From contig CM029126.1 of the NCBI GenBank assembly GCA_016859345.1, positions 10,060,527-10,124,526 of the forward strand: a DNA stretch of 64,000 bases. The letters are read 5' to 3'. Position 1 is the first letter of the stretch; each line of letters begins with the position of its first letter. The notes under the pieces are model-generated. The model did not search any database, had not been told where the DNA came from, and saw only the letters and a list, made by a program, of their open reading frames with translations. Origin of the DNA: Istiophorus platypterus (Eukaryota > Chordata > Actinopteri > Istiophoriformes > Istiophoridae). The position numbers and the translations under genes were made by a program. Of the stretch, positions 1 to 12,772 are shown piece by piece.

Positions 1-3000
1 TGCAGAAATCTTTTTCCAAGCAGTTTTAAGGACATACTTGCATCTCCCAGTGAGTAAAATCCAGCCAACCCAAATGTCTTTGCTGCTCTCGATCAAACCT
101 TTAAAAAAAAGGTACCAACTAGGAGAAATCTTAAGGAAAATATGTATGGGTAAGTTAAATGTTAAAATGTCTTTAAATGCTAAATGGCAAAACGTATTTT
201 TTGGAGGAGTGAGAAACGTATTGTTATATGACAAAAATGCCTTGACATCATTAGGACCGAAAGGTATATGTGTAAATCTCTTACACTCATAACTGATGGG
301 AAGACAATGAGCAGAGCTTCAGTTATGCTAAAGAGGGCCCTCATACAAGAGAGCACCATGGACCTGACTTGAACATTTACCAAGATATGTACCTGGTTAA
401 TTATACAGAAGCTTTGATTCCAATGATAATGGTACATGTTTCAACTCATGAGCTGAATCTACCCTTCTCCATTCATATTTTGTCTGGGGAGATGGGGAAT
501 GGTGAAAGACACAAGAGGGATAGAGTTTGGAAAATGCCAACATTAGAAATGCAAATGTTGAATTAAGGCATTGATTTTGCATCTCTTAACATTTGTAGGA
601 GAGCGATAACCAAACACCAGCTTTTGCATTCATGCTTCATAAGGCTGTAATTAGATTACTATGAAAACAGAGGACTGGATCAAAGGGGACGCTTAATCAA
701 TAAGGTTGTTTAAAATATGCAGCGCTGGAAATAAGATCCAATTGAAAACCCACTTGCAGAAAATCATTCAATTTACACTTTAGTTTGCTCATACAAAAAA
801 ATGAAGGCAAAAATATTTCTTCATAAAAGAATTATGATACAAGAACATGTAACACTGACAATTTACAGGAGTTTATAAGACATGATAGTGATCTGACAAT
901 TAAACCCTGTTTCTTTTACAATGGTTTAAATAATCTATCTTTGTCTGAAATGTCGTCCAGGCCAGTCCATTAACAACACAAACAGATAAAAGTTTGATAC
1001 ATTATGTTAAGGAAAACCTTGTCATACAGATAGTAACTGCCCTCAGAGGTCTTAAAGTTGCCTATAACCAAGTATTCATCCTCCGTTTTTTCAGATTTTA
1101 TTGTTTTACAGCAGTGATTAATAGTGGACTGCCAACATCCGGTGAAAATGGATCATGAAGACAAAGGAACATTGCAAATAAATTGCCAACTGCTACTGAT
1201 TTGTTACTAAAAAAAGCACTTGTCAGGGGAAGTGTAAGAAAGTTCAAGAGCAACAAAACTCCTCAGTGCATAATCGTGAAAAAATTGCTAATCTGTCTAG
1301 AGCAATCTATATGAATGAGTGCTGGCTCAACAACTCAAAAGAAAGGTCACCAAGAGGCCTATGAAACCTCTGCAGAAGTCCATGGTTCAGATGGGAAGAC
1401 ATTGTGCACACAACCATTGTGCCAGTGCAGAAAAAGTCAGTACAGATAAAACAATGACAAGACATCTCTGAATCAAAGTGGAAAGAATTTTCATGGCAAA
1501 CAAAACCAAATTTGAGATTTTTGTCCTCTATGTTTGGAATAAGCTAATTGCTGTTGCCCAGAAACACTCTATCCCCACTATGAAGTGAAGCAGGCCCTGC
1601 ACTGCTTGAGAAGGTAGAGGCTAAACTGAATGCAGCACAATACAGAGAAATCCTTGAGGAAAACCTGCTGCAGTTTGCAAGAGAACTGTGGCTCAGCTTT
1701 ATTTGTCCAGTTTAATTATCTATAAATTTGCAAAGGTTTGTTTTCATTTGGACTCAATCCTTATCTGTTAATCTGCATCAAAAATGCATCCACTGAGATT
1801 CAATGATGTAAAAGTATAAAACATAAACATATCTAAGGAAGGAGGATTGAAACATCATTATTGTACATATTTTCTCCTTTAAAGCATATTGACAAATCAT
1901 CAGTGATAGGATATGTTTAAGCAGAGTGTCAAATAGGGCATCTGTCTTAAAAGGGGGAAAGAAGGGGGGACAGAATGGAGATCACCTTTCTTTTACATCC
2001 TTTATAATATTCAGTATGGACTCAGTGAAATATGAAGTTAAAACGCATTGAACAGTTCATCCTTTTGGATCATAACACTGTGTGAGGGCTGTGGATATGA
2101 TAAACACCTGCCCTTCATGCAATTACTGTATTTATGGATGGCCTCAATTTCTGCCTTCCCATTTCATACTGAGCAGGATGGAGGTCGAGATAGTGGTACT
2201 GAGGAGAAGGCCATTTAAAACCACAGGAACACAGTGATAGTCATTTTGTTAGGGTTACAGAGCACTTCACGCTTCATCAGACACAGAGACATCCACTTAG
2301 ACAGGACATTAGGAAGCACAGCTTTCATTTTCTCACTTTAAACACCAAGCCCGTTTGGCTTCCTCCATCTCACCCCACAAAAAAAAAGTAAAAAAAAAAA
2401 AAAAAAAAAGTTTAAGTACCCATTTACGAGGAGTCACTTGGCACGGAGAGCTTCAACTCTTTATCGATCCGTTTTTCTGCTGAACGACTGACCAAGAGAG
2501 TGGAGAGTTAGGGGAGTATTGAGAGACAGGCAGACAGAACTCTCTCTTTTCCCCATAGACAAAAATCACCCTTTGTACCATTTTGCGTAGTTTGAGCATA
2601 AAGTGTTCGTTCTCTCCCTCTCATTGTGTGTAAGGATACTGTTTTCCTGACACACAGGTTGGTCTGTTTAGAACTGCGAACACAGAGAAAGGAGAGAAAG
2701 AGAGAAAGAGACAAGCACAAGTGGGTTGGATATCTGTCGACTGGGTTGTTTTTTCAACATCAAGCAGGCATGGCACAGCACTCACTTCTCTTAGTTTTAA
2801 TGAAGTTTGACTCAGGGCAATAGTTGATACTGACAGGTTAATCAGCTGAGAAATGCCTTTACTGTAGCTCTACAATATAACATGGTATCGTCTAAGTGGG
2901 ATGCTTGGGACCACTCTTACATTGACCAGTTCCCTTAACCTCATATATCCATATAATTAAGGCCAGACCATAACATTAATTACCAATGTACATTAAACCA

Positions 3001-6000
3001 TGTAAGGGCATTCACAGGCATCCCATTTAGATAGCACAAAACTACTACTGAGCTGAAGCTACAAAACACCCTATGGGCATTTGTATCGCAATTGTCATTG
3101 TCAAAATGTAATTGAGACACTTCACTGAAAATGATCTGAGAGATGAATCATGACTAGAAAGAGTATTTGAAGTCTGTTTAAATGCTAGGGGCCAGCATTG
3201 GACTGAACTGCCCTATCTATCTCTGCTCCCTCTTGACAAATGCACACCCAGGGCTCAGACGGGGGACAGAGATAAGATACAGCAGGAGCTTCCTTCAGCA
3301 GAGCACTGTTGGGTTTTTTTCCCCTCAGACCTGCTTGAGTAAAGGTTACGCAAGTCTTCTTCCTTTTATTTATTTATTTTTTTAATTACTGACGGTTGGC
3401 AGCCATTTTAGATTCTCTAAAATGGAATGTGGCCAGTCCTCATGAAAGGATACGCATCTGTGCCAAATTAGCATTTCTATAGCTTGAGACTCCAGGGATG
3501 GCTTATATGAAGTTTTAGTCAGTCGATATAATTTGAGTTGATTGGATCTTAAGGCAGATGTTCGCAAGCACTTTTATGAAGATTGCGTGAGTGGAAAGAA
3601 TGGCCGCAAAAGGTTTCCCACATGCTGTGATAACTGGCACTTTCACAAACATGTCCAACATATCTCTGTTTTGTATTCGCATGGGCTTTACTGCCCCAAC
3701 TTCAGCTCTTCAGTGTCCTTCACTAATCCCTACACATACAGCTATTTCAAATCCTAACCAGAGATAACCTAAAACTTAACAAAACCATTTGATTGGCATC
3801 AAATTTTAATTTTTCTGTTGCTGTAAATGGTATCAGGACCAGATCTAAATAATGTTCCATCATGTGTATTACTTTGGCGACTTTGAGTACAGCCAAAGCT
3901 TGTGATCACCACCATGATTAAATCTGCTGTCAACTTGTAAACACCACTCTCTAACATGAGAAAATCTTAGGTCAGTCAGTATACTGGCATTAGAACTCAG
4001 TGATCTATTCTATAAAACCTGAGAACATGGAACATTCAAATAGAAAATAGCACTCTGGAGAATTTAGCACGTGGCCACTCAGTTTAGGTCTTTTGAGTCC
4101 TTTAACCTGGCTGTTAAAAGACTGGTTCTCATTATCCTCAACAATGTAAAGCAGACAATTTTCAGTTACATCAGCCACATTTAAGATGTGTTTAAGGGTT
4201 TTCTGTTGCACTGTAGTAAGCAACACAATACAAATTATCTTTTGTGTTCCTATTGTTGTATGCTTGCACAAGTACAAACATGTTATATCTAGGGCGTCAC
4301 CTGGCAGGCCAAGCCTTACAATTACTGCAGGGCTTTCATCAAATTACTTTAGAGTCATGTAGTTGTCCAAAAACATAAACACGTGTTGGCCATATTTGTG
4401 AAAATGTGTCAAGTTCACCAGGCTTATTATCCATAATAATATCAAGTAGTTTAAATTAGACTTTCACTACATACTATATATCCCCATTATTATGGTTTTA
4501 GGGCAATCAAATTAATAGTTTTGCAGAGAATTATGTTGTTTGGCATTTTGGCGCCTAACATCTGCTGAAGACTTCTTGGAAATATTCGAGGCTTACTGCT
4601 GAGGACTCTTTAGTTCTGTGAAACACTGACACCAACAACCCTTGTAGGAAAAATAAATAAATAAGAACAGAATATTTTCTCATCCACAGTGCACAACACT
4701 AACATTACAGGATGATTTCTGAGAGCACATTACGTTTTCTGAGGGGGATGGGGTAGGGAGCAGCTACATTATGATAGACAAGCATCGAATACAGAGGAAA
4801 ATGGCAGCACCAACCCCTGTTGTACCAAAGGGGAGAGCCTCTTTTACCTTAGGCATCGGCCCAGACTTGTGAGCGAGCGCATGACTGAGTTGATCACACA
4901 CACTGCAGTATGTATGGACAGAGTGGAGTGACAGACTTTTTTGTTTTGTTCCTCAGTCTCCCCCTCTGTCTCCATGATCCATTGTGTCATAGGTTACTCG
5001 ATCTGAGTCACAATCCTGAGTCAACCTGGTGGAATCAAATGTGGAGTCAAGACAGCAACATGTTTATAGTTACAGGCACATCACTCATCCTGAATAGTTA
5101 AGAGGGGCTGTCTTCATTGTTAGATTTTTTTTTTTTTTTAAATCGATTTAGACTCATCAGGCCTTTTTTGTAAGAAGGATTTCTGACCAACAGGCAACGA
5201 TGGATGTTCAAAATAAATGTTTAACGTCTACGTGAATGACTAAGCAAACTTCACACAAGGAAAAACTGGTGTTAGTGTTATCTGAAACTTATTGTGTTGA
5301 GAGAAACTATAACTGACTGATTAAAAGGCAAGCAATAGTTGAAACATGGGACAGGACATTGATAATGGATTATATAGTGCAGCTTTCCAGAGGAGTTAGA
5401 TCATTTTTGAACAACTGCTCAAAATCGTCTTTTAGGAAGATATTTGAGGTTTGACAGTTGACTCTTGGGGACTTTGTATCAAGCTTGAAAATAAAGCAGA
5501 AGAAGGGCTGCATCTAGTGGTAACTGAACAACTTCTTTCAGTAGAGAGTAGACAAAAGGACAGGAGACAACCTACCAGTGTGCGCCCTTATCAACAGCAG
5601 CAGCTTAACATAGTCCAGTTGGTTAGAGAAAGGTGAAATGAGAGGAAAAGGATGCAATGAAGGGTAAGATGGAGGAACAGGTAAGGAGACAAAATTTGCC
5701 TGATGTTGATGTTACAGTTAAGGAGATACTGAAAGTCTAGACATAGTTGGGAGTATGACAATGAAGAAGAAGATGGGAGTCAACTGAAAAGGAAGTGTAA
5801 AGAATTTCATAATCCATCTGTTATCTCTATTTCCAGTGGTTAAATCAAATGTTGTGAACCATTTTTACTGCAGTTGAAAATCCAACAGACCTTTAGTTTT
5901 TTTTTTTAATGTGTCTGAGATGTTAAGGTAGCATCTGCTGGACAATTAATAAGGTCTTCACTTTCTGGTGCCATGTTGCACTAAATTGTGTTGCAAGACC

Positions 6001-6858
6001 AAAACATAGCTCTAGTAACGCAAACAAATATATCTGGTACAGTGCTAATAACATGAAAACCTTATGCTATAAGTACTGCAGAGTCATATTATATACTTAG
6101 GTGATACCATCAAATTCAGTGATAAGTCCCATATTTAGCTTTAGGTCCTAATACTATCAAGAATTTTAAGCAAGTGTTTCAGTGAATGTTACATTGGGAT
6201 TAAAAAAATAAATAAATCTGGAACCCTGGTGCACCCGCTAAAGGCAAACTCCCTCTATTGTATATTTCTCTGGTACTGACAGTGTTAGTCCAGCTGTTGT
6301 ATTGCCAGCTCCATTTAGGATCAGATGGATTATTTTAATTGGTCAGGTTCTTCTGAAGTTTTTTAGTAAAGTGTCAAACTTTCTTCCTGCCCTTTACACT
6401 TTTCTTTCTCCCCAGGACAGAGTGAATGAACATGGCTGAATCTTTGCTTTGTAAGGCAAAATTTTGCAAAGAGTCTAAAAAAAAGATTGACTCAGTAGGC
6501 AAGATTCCTCTGCCTCAAGATTTTTTGGGGATTATTGTTGAAAAACAAACAAACAAACAAACAAACAAACAAACAAACAAAAAACAATCACAAACTCAGA
6601 CTTGGCATGCTAATTCCTTAACTAAAGCTGAGCACAGCACAGACAAACAACATCAGAATTAAGGAGACAAAACAGGAAAAGTGTTGATGCTGCAGAAGGT
6701 GTTAATAGGCTCAATGTGACATTGAAACTTATATGGTTTTAAAAAAAAAAAAAGGGGGGGTTATCGATTGGAGAAAGTAGGGGGATGGAGGCAGTACTCA
6801 AGGAAAGAGATGAAAAGCTAAAACAGAGACAGTGTAAGAATGCAGGGACAAAACTTAC
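1..6858. other. Left flank without a recognised coding exon
   Basis: AT-rich sequence with poly-A/T tracts (2390-2409, 5126-5140) and an (AAAC)n array. No exon with protein similarity that I recognise was found on either strand. If dedd2 continues to the left, this whole stretch is intron (at least 6.8 kb). I specifically looked for the DEDD-family C-terminal block (LRVRAEY, CDIKFSEL, LDAFW) and did not see it. Confidence 0.5.
6541..6582. repeat. (AAAC)n tetranucleotide microsatellite
   Basis: About ten uninterrupted CAAA units within the putative dedd2 intron. Confidence 0.9.
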
Positions 6859-8233
6859 CACAGGAAACTTTATGATGCAGCACAGGTGGTGGAGCCAGTG
6901 GCTGGCTCGGTCTGCTTGTTTTCTTGGGCCTACGGCTCCAGCCATTACCCCTCTTCCTCCTCCTCCTCCTCCTAGCGAATGGCCCAGGCATAGGAGGGTA
7001 AATACCTGACGAGTATGAAATTAGATTATGCAATTAGGACAATTAGATATGAGTATGGACAGAGTATCTTTTTTTGAGACTGCTGTTGTCGTTCCTTATT
7101 TCTGTTCCTTTCCATCCTTTTTTTGCGAATCGCTCGGTGTCCCTATTTCTGATCATATGTGATCCAAACATCTTTTGTTTTACTCACGGAAGTTTAACCA
7201 CAAGCATGGTGTATGGAAGAGGGCACCCACAGTACACTTAATTCTATAACTAAACGTATTGTAAAACCACTTCAATTTGCAAATATATATGTCTAGAAAC
7301 AAAAGACAAACAGAGAGGATGCCCCTGTCTCAAGACCAAAAAGTAGGCCATGGCATCAGGTGTAGTGTAAAAAAGTTACAATGTAGGGAATGACAAGGTT
7401 TTCTGGAAACAGTGTAGCCAATACTTCCAGTCAGCTAAGTACTGTACTACAATGCACTTACCAGTTCTCAATTGTTGTGTGAAAGATGGAAGGGGTATTT
7501 CTGTCTGTCTACAGGTGTGTCGCATTCCAGAGACACACACTGAATCGCTGTTCTCTGTTCCATGCCGCCATCCAGTTCTCTCTGGAGATACTAAAAAGCA
7601 TAAAAACAAAGTTTAGTAATCTTTAGTCCAGGACCCCTAGGACAGTTATTCAGTTAACACTAACACATTCAAGCAGACATTATACACAAAGGTATCATCC
7701 ACAGCTTTCAACATGATCTCAAAATCTGATAATAAGCACTCCTGTGATTCATCCTCACCTGTCCGCCTTTTCTTGTGCGACACTAAAGGAAGCAGATCAT
7801 GACGGGTGAGGACTCTCAGCAGCTGAAGTAGTGGCTCCAGGTTGCCATCACTGAGGTATCCTCGCCTCTCTAACTCTAACAACAGCTCAACGCCACTCTT
7901 GGGCTTATATGAGGCCACTAAGGGATGCTGGGAGGCCTGAGGCCTTAACCGCCTCCAGGCCTTTAGCAGCTCAGGGCTTGGGGACACTCCCAAGTCATCC
8001 GGTTCGCCCTCACAGGGCTCAACTGTCCAGCCTGCTGGATCAAGAGGGTGTGGCGCAGGACAGGTTTCATTCAGAAGGAATGACAGCACTTCCATGTCAG
8101 TCTCTGTCAGCTGAGAACCAACAATTTCAAAGACCTCATGGAGAGACAGCATCCCATAGTAATTCAGACACTCAGTTTCATCCCAGTAAAGTGAGTCCCT
8201 GAGGGGGAACCCTTGGTGATGGACTGCAGCCAT
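6859..8233 (-). CDS. dedd2: dedd2, death effector domain-containing protein 2 (5' part, partial)
   Basis: Three coding exons on the minus strand: 8233-7759 (in an exon whose acceptor is at 8271), 7590-7462 and 7005-6859. They are joined through phase-1 GT-AG introns and give 250 codons plus one base. The start is the first ATG after the acceptor (MAAVHHQG). Residues about 20-158 hold the death effector domain, with the DEDD2-like stretches WDETECLNYYGMLSLHEVFE, SGVELLLELERRGY and LLQLLRVLTRHDLLPLV followed by KKRRTVSPER. Exon 2 is poorly conserved linker. Exon 3 encodes a basic run (ARRRRRRKRGNG), a likely nuclear/nucleolar localisation signal, and ends in KVSC, which in the human protein runs into DIRLRVRAEYC. 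The family is known as nuclear DED proteins linked to caspase-8/10 and apoptosis. The ECLNYYGMLSLH block favours DEDD2 over DEDD. The conserved C-terminal half is not found in 1-6858, so it should lie beyond the left edge. Confidence 0.88.
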
Positions 8234-9310
8234 GATCAGGGTCTGCCCGAGGCCTCTCTCCACCTTCCCACCTGTCAAGACTGTTCGGGATAAATAACAA
8301 ATAAATAAATAGATAAATAAGACACACCAAAAAAACATTGCAGTAACAGACATGTAAAAGCCTAACCATCCAATGTAAAGACTGCATCTTCATCTAAACT
8401 AGATTGGCCCTCCATTTCCTGTTTTGCTACAGAGGCCTGTATTTCCCGTTTGCTGTATTTTAACTGAATTTTGTGGGAATGAAAATGAGTGAATCGCAGT
8501 CTGTGGAACTGTTTACTTCATATGCTCCTGACCGAAAGGCGGTTGTCTCGACAAGATGCAAAAACAAACAAAAACGAAAACAAAACAAAAAAAAAAACAG
8601 GGTTAGCAACATTTCTCGTAAACTGCCAAAACAAACAAGAGACCCGCCTATGCCACAGCGGGAAGCTAACGTCGATGTGATTGTTAGACGGGTGCGTTAC
8701 GCCCGTTTCGTCTACAAGGTTTCGAGGCCCGTTTTGCTGGCTCAGCAGTCCCACCTTTCGTTGCCGTCGGCTCTCCGCTGTCTTGAAACATGTAATGTTA
8801 GGTGTCAGCCGTGAATGTGCTTCGTCGTCGTCGTCCACTAAAGCAGCTGGAGGCCGAACAGACCATCAGTTGTTCTTCAGACCTTCGGCAGCAACCGGTG
8901 GAACAAATTACCCCCTCGGCGCATTACGTAATCAGTCACGTTTCTCTGAGGAAGAAGGAGAAAAACACAACAAACGTCAGGAAATTCGCGCTGAAAACGG
9001 ATGTTTTTTACCTAAATAAACGAGCCCCGCTTAACAACCGGCGCTGCTTTTGGAGTATAGAAATAAAACATGTACCGTAAACGACGGACGGAATTTTTAT
9101 CTCGTATGTGCAACAACAGACATTAACGGGGAATTACTCGCTAGCTAATAACGTCCGATAGCTTACGTCGGCTACACACGGGCCTCGACACGGACGCGCT
9201 CCGGGTCGGCGTCGACGCAAAAAAAAAAAGGGAGACCGGTGCAAAAGTGCCCGATGCGTGTGAAAAGGCGATATAAGAGAAGAGAAATGTTAAGCAACCG
9301 ACGACTCACC
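8234..9310 (-). other. dedd2: dedd2 5' UTR and first intron
   Basis: On the minus strand a CpG-rich leader ends at 9310 with AACAGGAAG followed by the strong donor gtgagt. The matching acceptor (ttgacag) lies at 8272-8273, leaving 38 nt of leader before the ATG at 8233. Exon 1 is therefore non-coding. Its transcription start is not defined by the sequence but should lie within about 9310-9550. Two-exon 5' UTR is inference from splice-site quality and position. Confidence 0.6.
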
Positions 9311-9560
9311 TTCCTGTTTATTCGGGTCTGGCGATCTGGGAAAACTCCCACGGCCACAGACAGAACTGACAACGGCACAATAACTCGGGGCGACGGACCA
9401 ATCGCGGCGCTGCCGCCCGCACGCTCAAAGGCGACGGCGGACGTAACTGATCTACGGTCAGATTTTCTCTGCGAGGTCCCCGTTGAGGCGGCTCGGCTGA
9501 AAACGACGCGGCTGAACCCGAGTCTGCTGTTTTAGTTCTGTTGCCTCGGCTGCACCGCTA
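8650..9560. promoter_or_regulatory. CpG island, dedd2 promoter region
   Basis: CpG dinucleotides are clearly enriched here against AT-rich flanks, for example around 8691-8715, 8821-8832, 9171-9215 and 9386-9500. The island covers the predicted non-coding first exon of dedd2. No TATA box is obvious, as usual for a CpG promoter. The plus-strand open frame at 8473-8814 in this stretch looks like a by-product of the base composition. Confidence 0.6.
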
Positions 9561-9773
9561 CAATGAATTATGTACCACCCCCCCCGTACTGATCACTACC
9601 GCTGGAGACTATGAAAATAAACATGTCTTCAAAATACCAAAAAAGAGACAATTTTAAAAGATCCCGACATTCTAGTTTGTCACTGAGAGAATGTCGAAAG
9701 CTTTGTGGGGAATAACCAAAAAAAAACCAGACTTACAGACATATGAAAATATTTAATCAATAAGAACTGTTTG

Positions 9774-10582
9774 CAGTGGTGAAAAAGTCAATCAGATCTT
9801 TTACTTGAGTAAAACTACCAATACCATGTTGTAAAAATTCTCCATTAAAAGAAAAAGTCAAACTTTTGAAAATGTTACTCAAGTGAAAAAGTACAGTAAA
9901 AGTATAATGAAGAAAATGTACCTAAAGTATTAAAAGTGAAAGTAACCAATGCCGAAAAAAAGTCCCCGCGATTATTGTAAATTATATTATTAGATTACTG
10001 AAGCATTAATGTGTCAGAGGGTTTTTGCTGTCGTGATTATTTTCATTATGGACTTATCTCCTGGTTATTTAGTAAATTAATCAGTAGATTGCCTGGTTTG
10101 TAAAAAAAGCAAACAAAGAGCGGAAAATCCTGTCACAGTCACCCAGAGCCCAAAAGGGACACTTCCACACTCCTTGTTTTGCCCAATAGTCCAAACCTCA
10201 GAATTTCTAAAAATCATTAAAAGGAAAAGCAGCAAATCATAAAATTTGAGAAGACATGGATAAAAAATACAGTTTGGCATTTTTACATGAAATCTGGCTT
10301 CAAAAATCATCAAAGTTGTTTATTAATAATTTTCTGCCAATCAACAAATCACTTCAACTTTACTCTGTAGACTGTTGGGTAATAACTTTGATGACAGAGA
10401 ATTTTTGCATGTTTTATACATTTTTTTTAAATTTTGAAAGTAAATACAACTGTCAAATAAATGTACTGCTGGGGAAAAAAAAGTACAACGTTGCGATCCG
10501 AATTGCGGCGGAGTAGAAGCGGAAGATGGAAATACTCAAGTGAAGTACCTCGATTTTCAACGAAGTGAAAGTACTTAGTTAC
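9774..10582 (-). mobile_element. Fish-type non-autonomous DNA transposon-like element
   Basis: Starts with CAGTGGTG followed by text such as AGATCTTTTACTTGAGTAAA, and ends near 10582 with the inverted counterpart (GAAATACTCAAGTGAAGTAC, then AAAGTACTTAGTTAC). This ACTTGAGTA/AAGTACTT-rich terminal sequence is characteristic of a very common teleost dispersed repeat. I recognise it by pattern but cannot name the subfamily. hAT-like is a guess. It lies between the dedd2 and rabac1 promoters, read on the minus strand. The right-hand copy of CAGTGGTG is not seen, so that end may be truncated. Confidence 0.6.
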
Positions 10583-10990
10583 ATCTCGCCGCAGACCGGT
10601 CACATGACGGAGTCAACGGAGTCTAAGCAACTTGTTATCGACCGATCTGAACCTTCGGGGGCAAAAACTGCAGAAACCCAGCGCGGGTGGCGGAGGTTCC
10701 GTGTGCGGCCGATAGGTGGCGGTGTTTTGCGTCCAGACGGCAGGAAGTAAAATAACATCCGCATCACATCCGCGAAGCGCAGCGGCGACAGAAGATCCTC
10801 GCTGGTTCCTCCGGATTTCCTCCGTGAGTATGTTTGGTCCGACGGCTTCGGATCCGACGGCTCCGACCCGTCTCGTCTCCTTTTCTGAAACGTACTTTCG
10901 CCCTTGTTCTCCGTCCAGATGACCGGTGTCCCCTCCTGCCTCGGACCCTGTGGCGGACGCCAACGTTAGCGCTTAAGCTAGCGATCTTTT
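10490..10990. promoter_or_regulatory. rabac1: CpG island, rabac1 promoter and exon 1
   Basis: CpG-dense stretch around a good splice donor at 10824 (TTTCCTCC then gtgagt). This is the expected end of a non-coding first exon of rabac1. It faces away from the dedd2 promoter, so the two genes diverge. Confidence 0.6.
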
Positions 10991-12758
10991 TAAACAACCG
11001 GCAAAGTTGTCTCTGTCACACTGTTGTTGTTGTTGTTGTTTTTAAAAAAATACACGTAACGATACAAATACAGAGATTGTGTAAACGTTATCTAAGTTAC
11101 TTCATAAATTGATAACGTATGAATGTGTCCTGGCAGCAGTTTCCCAACCATCCTGCTTGTAAAGTGATGTGGCAGCGGCCAAGCCCTGGCTTTGTTGACT
11201 ACATTTTTCCACTACTCAAATAGCGCACTGTGCTGCAGCAAGGCTAACTATGTGTCCAAAGTGGTGTCTGAATAACATGGATGTCAAGTGTGGGGGCCTC
11301 TAACTGTTTTGTGAGAACTTAACAATTACCAGCCGCTTACACCTGCATGCTGATTAACTTTACAGTTTGTTTTGTTTTGGTTTTTTTTTGTGAAATATTT
11401 TGCCACTCTCTGTTTCAAAACCCTTCAAAGGGCATTTCTGCCTTAACAGACAGGAGCTTGATTATTATGAAATATCTAAGATAAATAAAAAAAATAGACA
11501 CCACAAGTTACAAGATACTAAAGAGATGTCTTCATAATGCTTTATTAGTATTGCCAGAAAATGAAAAGAAAAACTATCTCAAATGAAATGGAAATTAATA
11601 AAGCATGCAACTCTTGAGCTCTGTTACAATATCTTTTTGGTATGTATTACTTTATAAAGGCTGTGATTGATGGATGATTTGGTAATGATAGGCAGTGCCA
11701 GTTTAATGGCCAAGTTTTGGTGCAATAACAGAATTATGCTTTATAATATCTTACTTAGCTGAATATAAGCATTTCACAAAAATCTTTGTTGATACTTAGC
11801 AGTAGTCGACAAAATTATTAGTTGTTGTTGTTGTTGTTTTTAAAAAAATACACGTAACGATACAAATACAGAGATTGTGTAAACGTTATCTAAGTTACTT
11901 CATAAATTGATAACGTATGAATGTGTCCTGGCAGCAGTTTCCCAACCATCCTGCTTGTAAAGTGATGTGGCAGCGGCCAAGCCCTGGCTTTGTTGACTAC
12001 ATTTTTCCACTACTCAAATAGCGCACTGTGCTGCAGCAAGGCTAACTATGTGTCCAAAGTGGTGTCTGAATAACATGGATGTCAAGTGTGGGGGCCTCTA
12101 ACTGTTTTGTGAGAACTTAACAATTACCAGCCGCTTACACCTGCATGCTGATTAACTTTACAGTTTGTTTTGTTTTGGTTTTTTTTTGTGAAATATTTTG
12201 CCACTCTCTGTTTCAAAACCCTTCAAAGGGCATTTCTGCCTTAACAGACAGGAGCTTGATTATTATGAAATATCTAAGATAAATAAAAAAAATAGACACC
12301 ACAAGTTACAAGATACTAAAGAGATGTCTTCATAATGCTTTATTAGTATTGCCAGAAAATGAAAAGAAAAACTATCTCAAATGAAATGGAAATTAATAAA
12401 GCATGCAACTCTTGAGCTCTGTTACAATATCTTTTTGGTATGTATTACTTTATAAAGGCTGTGATTGATGGATGATTTGGTAATGATAGGCAGTGCCAGT
12501 TTAATGGCCAAGTTTTGGTGCAATAACAGAATTATGCTTTATAATATCTTACTTAGCTGAATATAAGCATTTCACAAAAATCTTTGTTGATACTTAGCAG
12601 TAGTCGACAAAAATTATTAGTTGTTTTGTTGTTGACTGTTAAAAGCATCTGCTACATGCTGACCTAATCCTGTAGTCAGCCTCCTAGAGGAAAAACTAAA
12701 TAGCCAATGAAAATGGTGTACTCATTTTTATGTGTGTTCACTTACTATTGCCTTGCAG
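10824..12758 (+). other. rabac1: rabac1 intron 1 (5' UTR intron)
   Basis: Runs from the gtgagt donor at 10824 to the ttgccttgcag acceptor ending at 12758. About 1.6 kb of its 1.9 kb is a tandemly doubled 798-bp unit, listed separately. Without the duplication the intron would be about 1.1 kb. Confidence 0.6.
11023..12622. repeat. 798-bp direct tandem duplication (two near-identical copies)
   Basis: Copy 1 is about 11,023-11,820 and copy 2 about 11,821-12,622. TACACGTAACGATAC occurs at 11,051 and again at 11,849, an offset of 798. The text in between is the same letter by letter as far as I could follow, apart from one A added near 12,610. Both copies begin with a GTT run and end in ATTATTAGTTG, so slippage or unequal exchange at the GTT tract could have made it. 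A false duplication in the assembly would look the same. Confidence 0.95.
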
Positions 12759-12772
12759 CAGACAGTCTGTAG

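Noticed and set aside
8473..8814. 113-codon plus-strand frame
   Set aside because: It lies in the CpG-rich dedd2 promoter region and over an A-rich tract, with no domain or splice support. Probably a by-product of composition.
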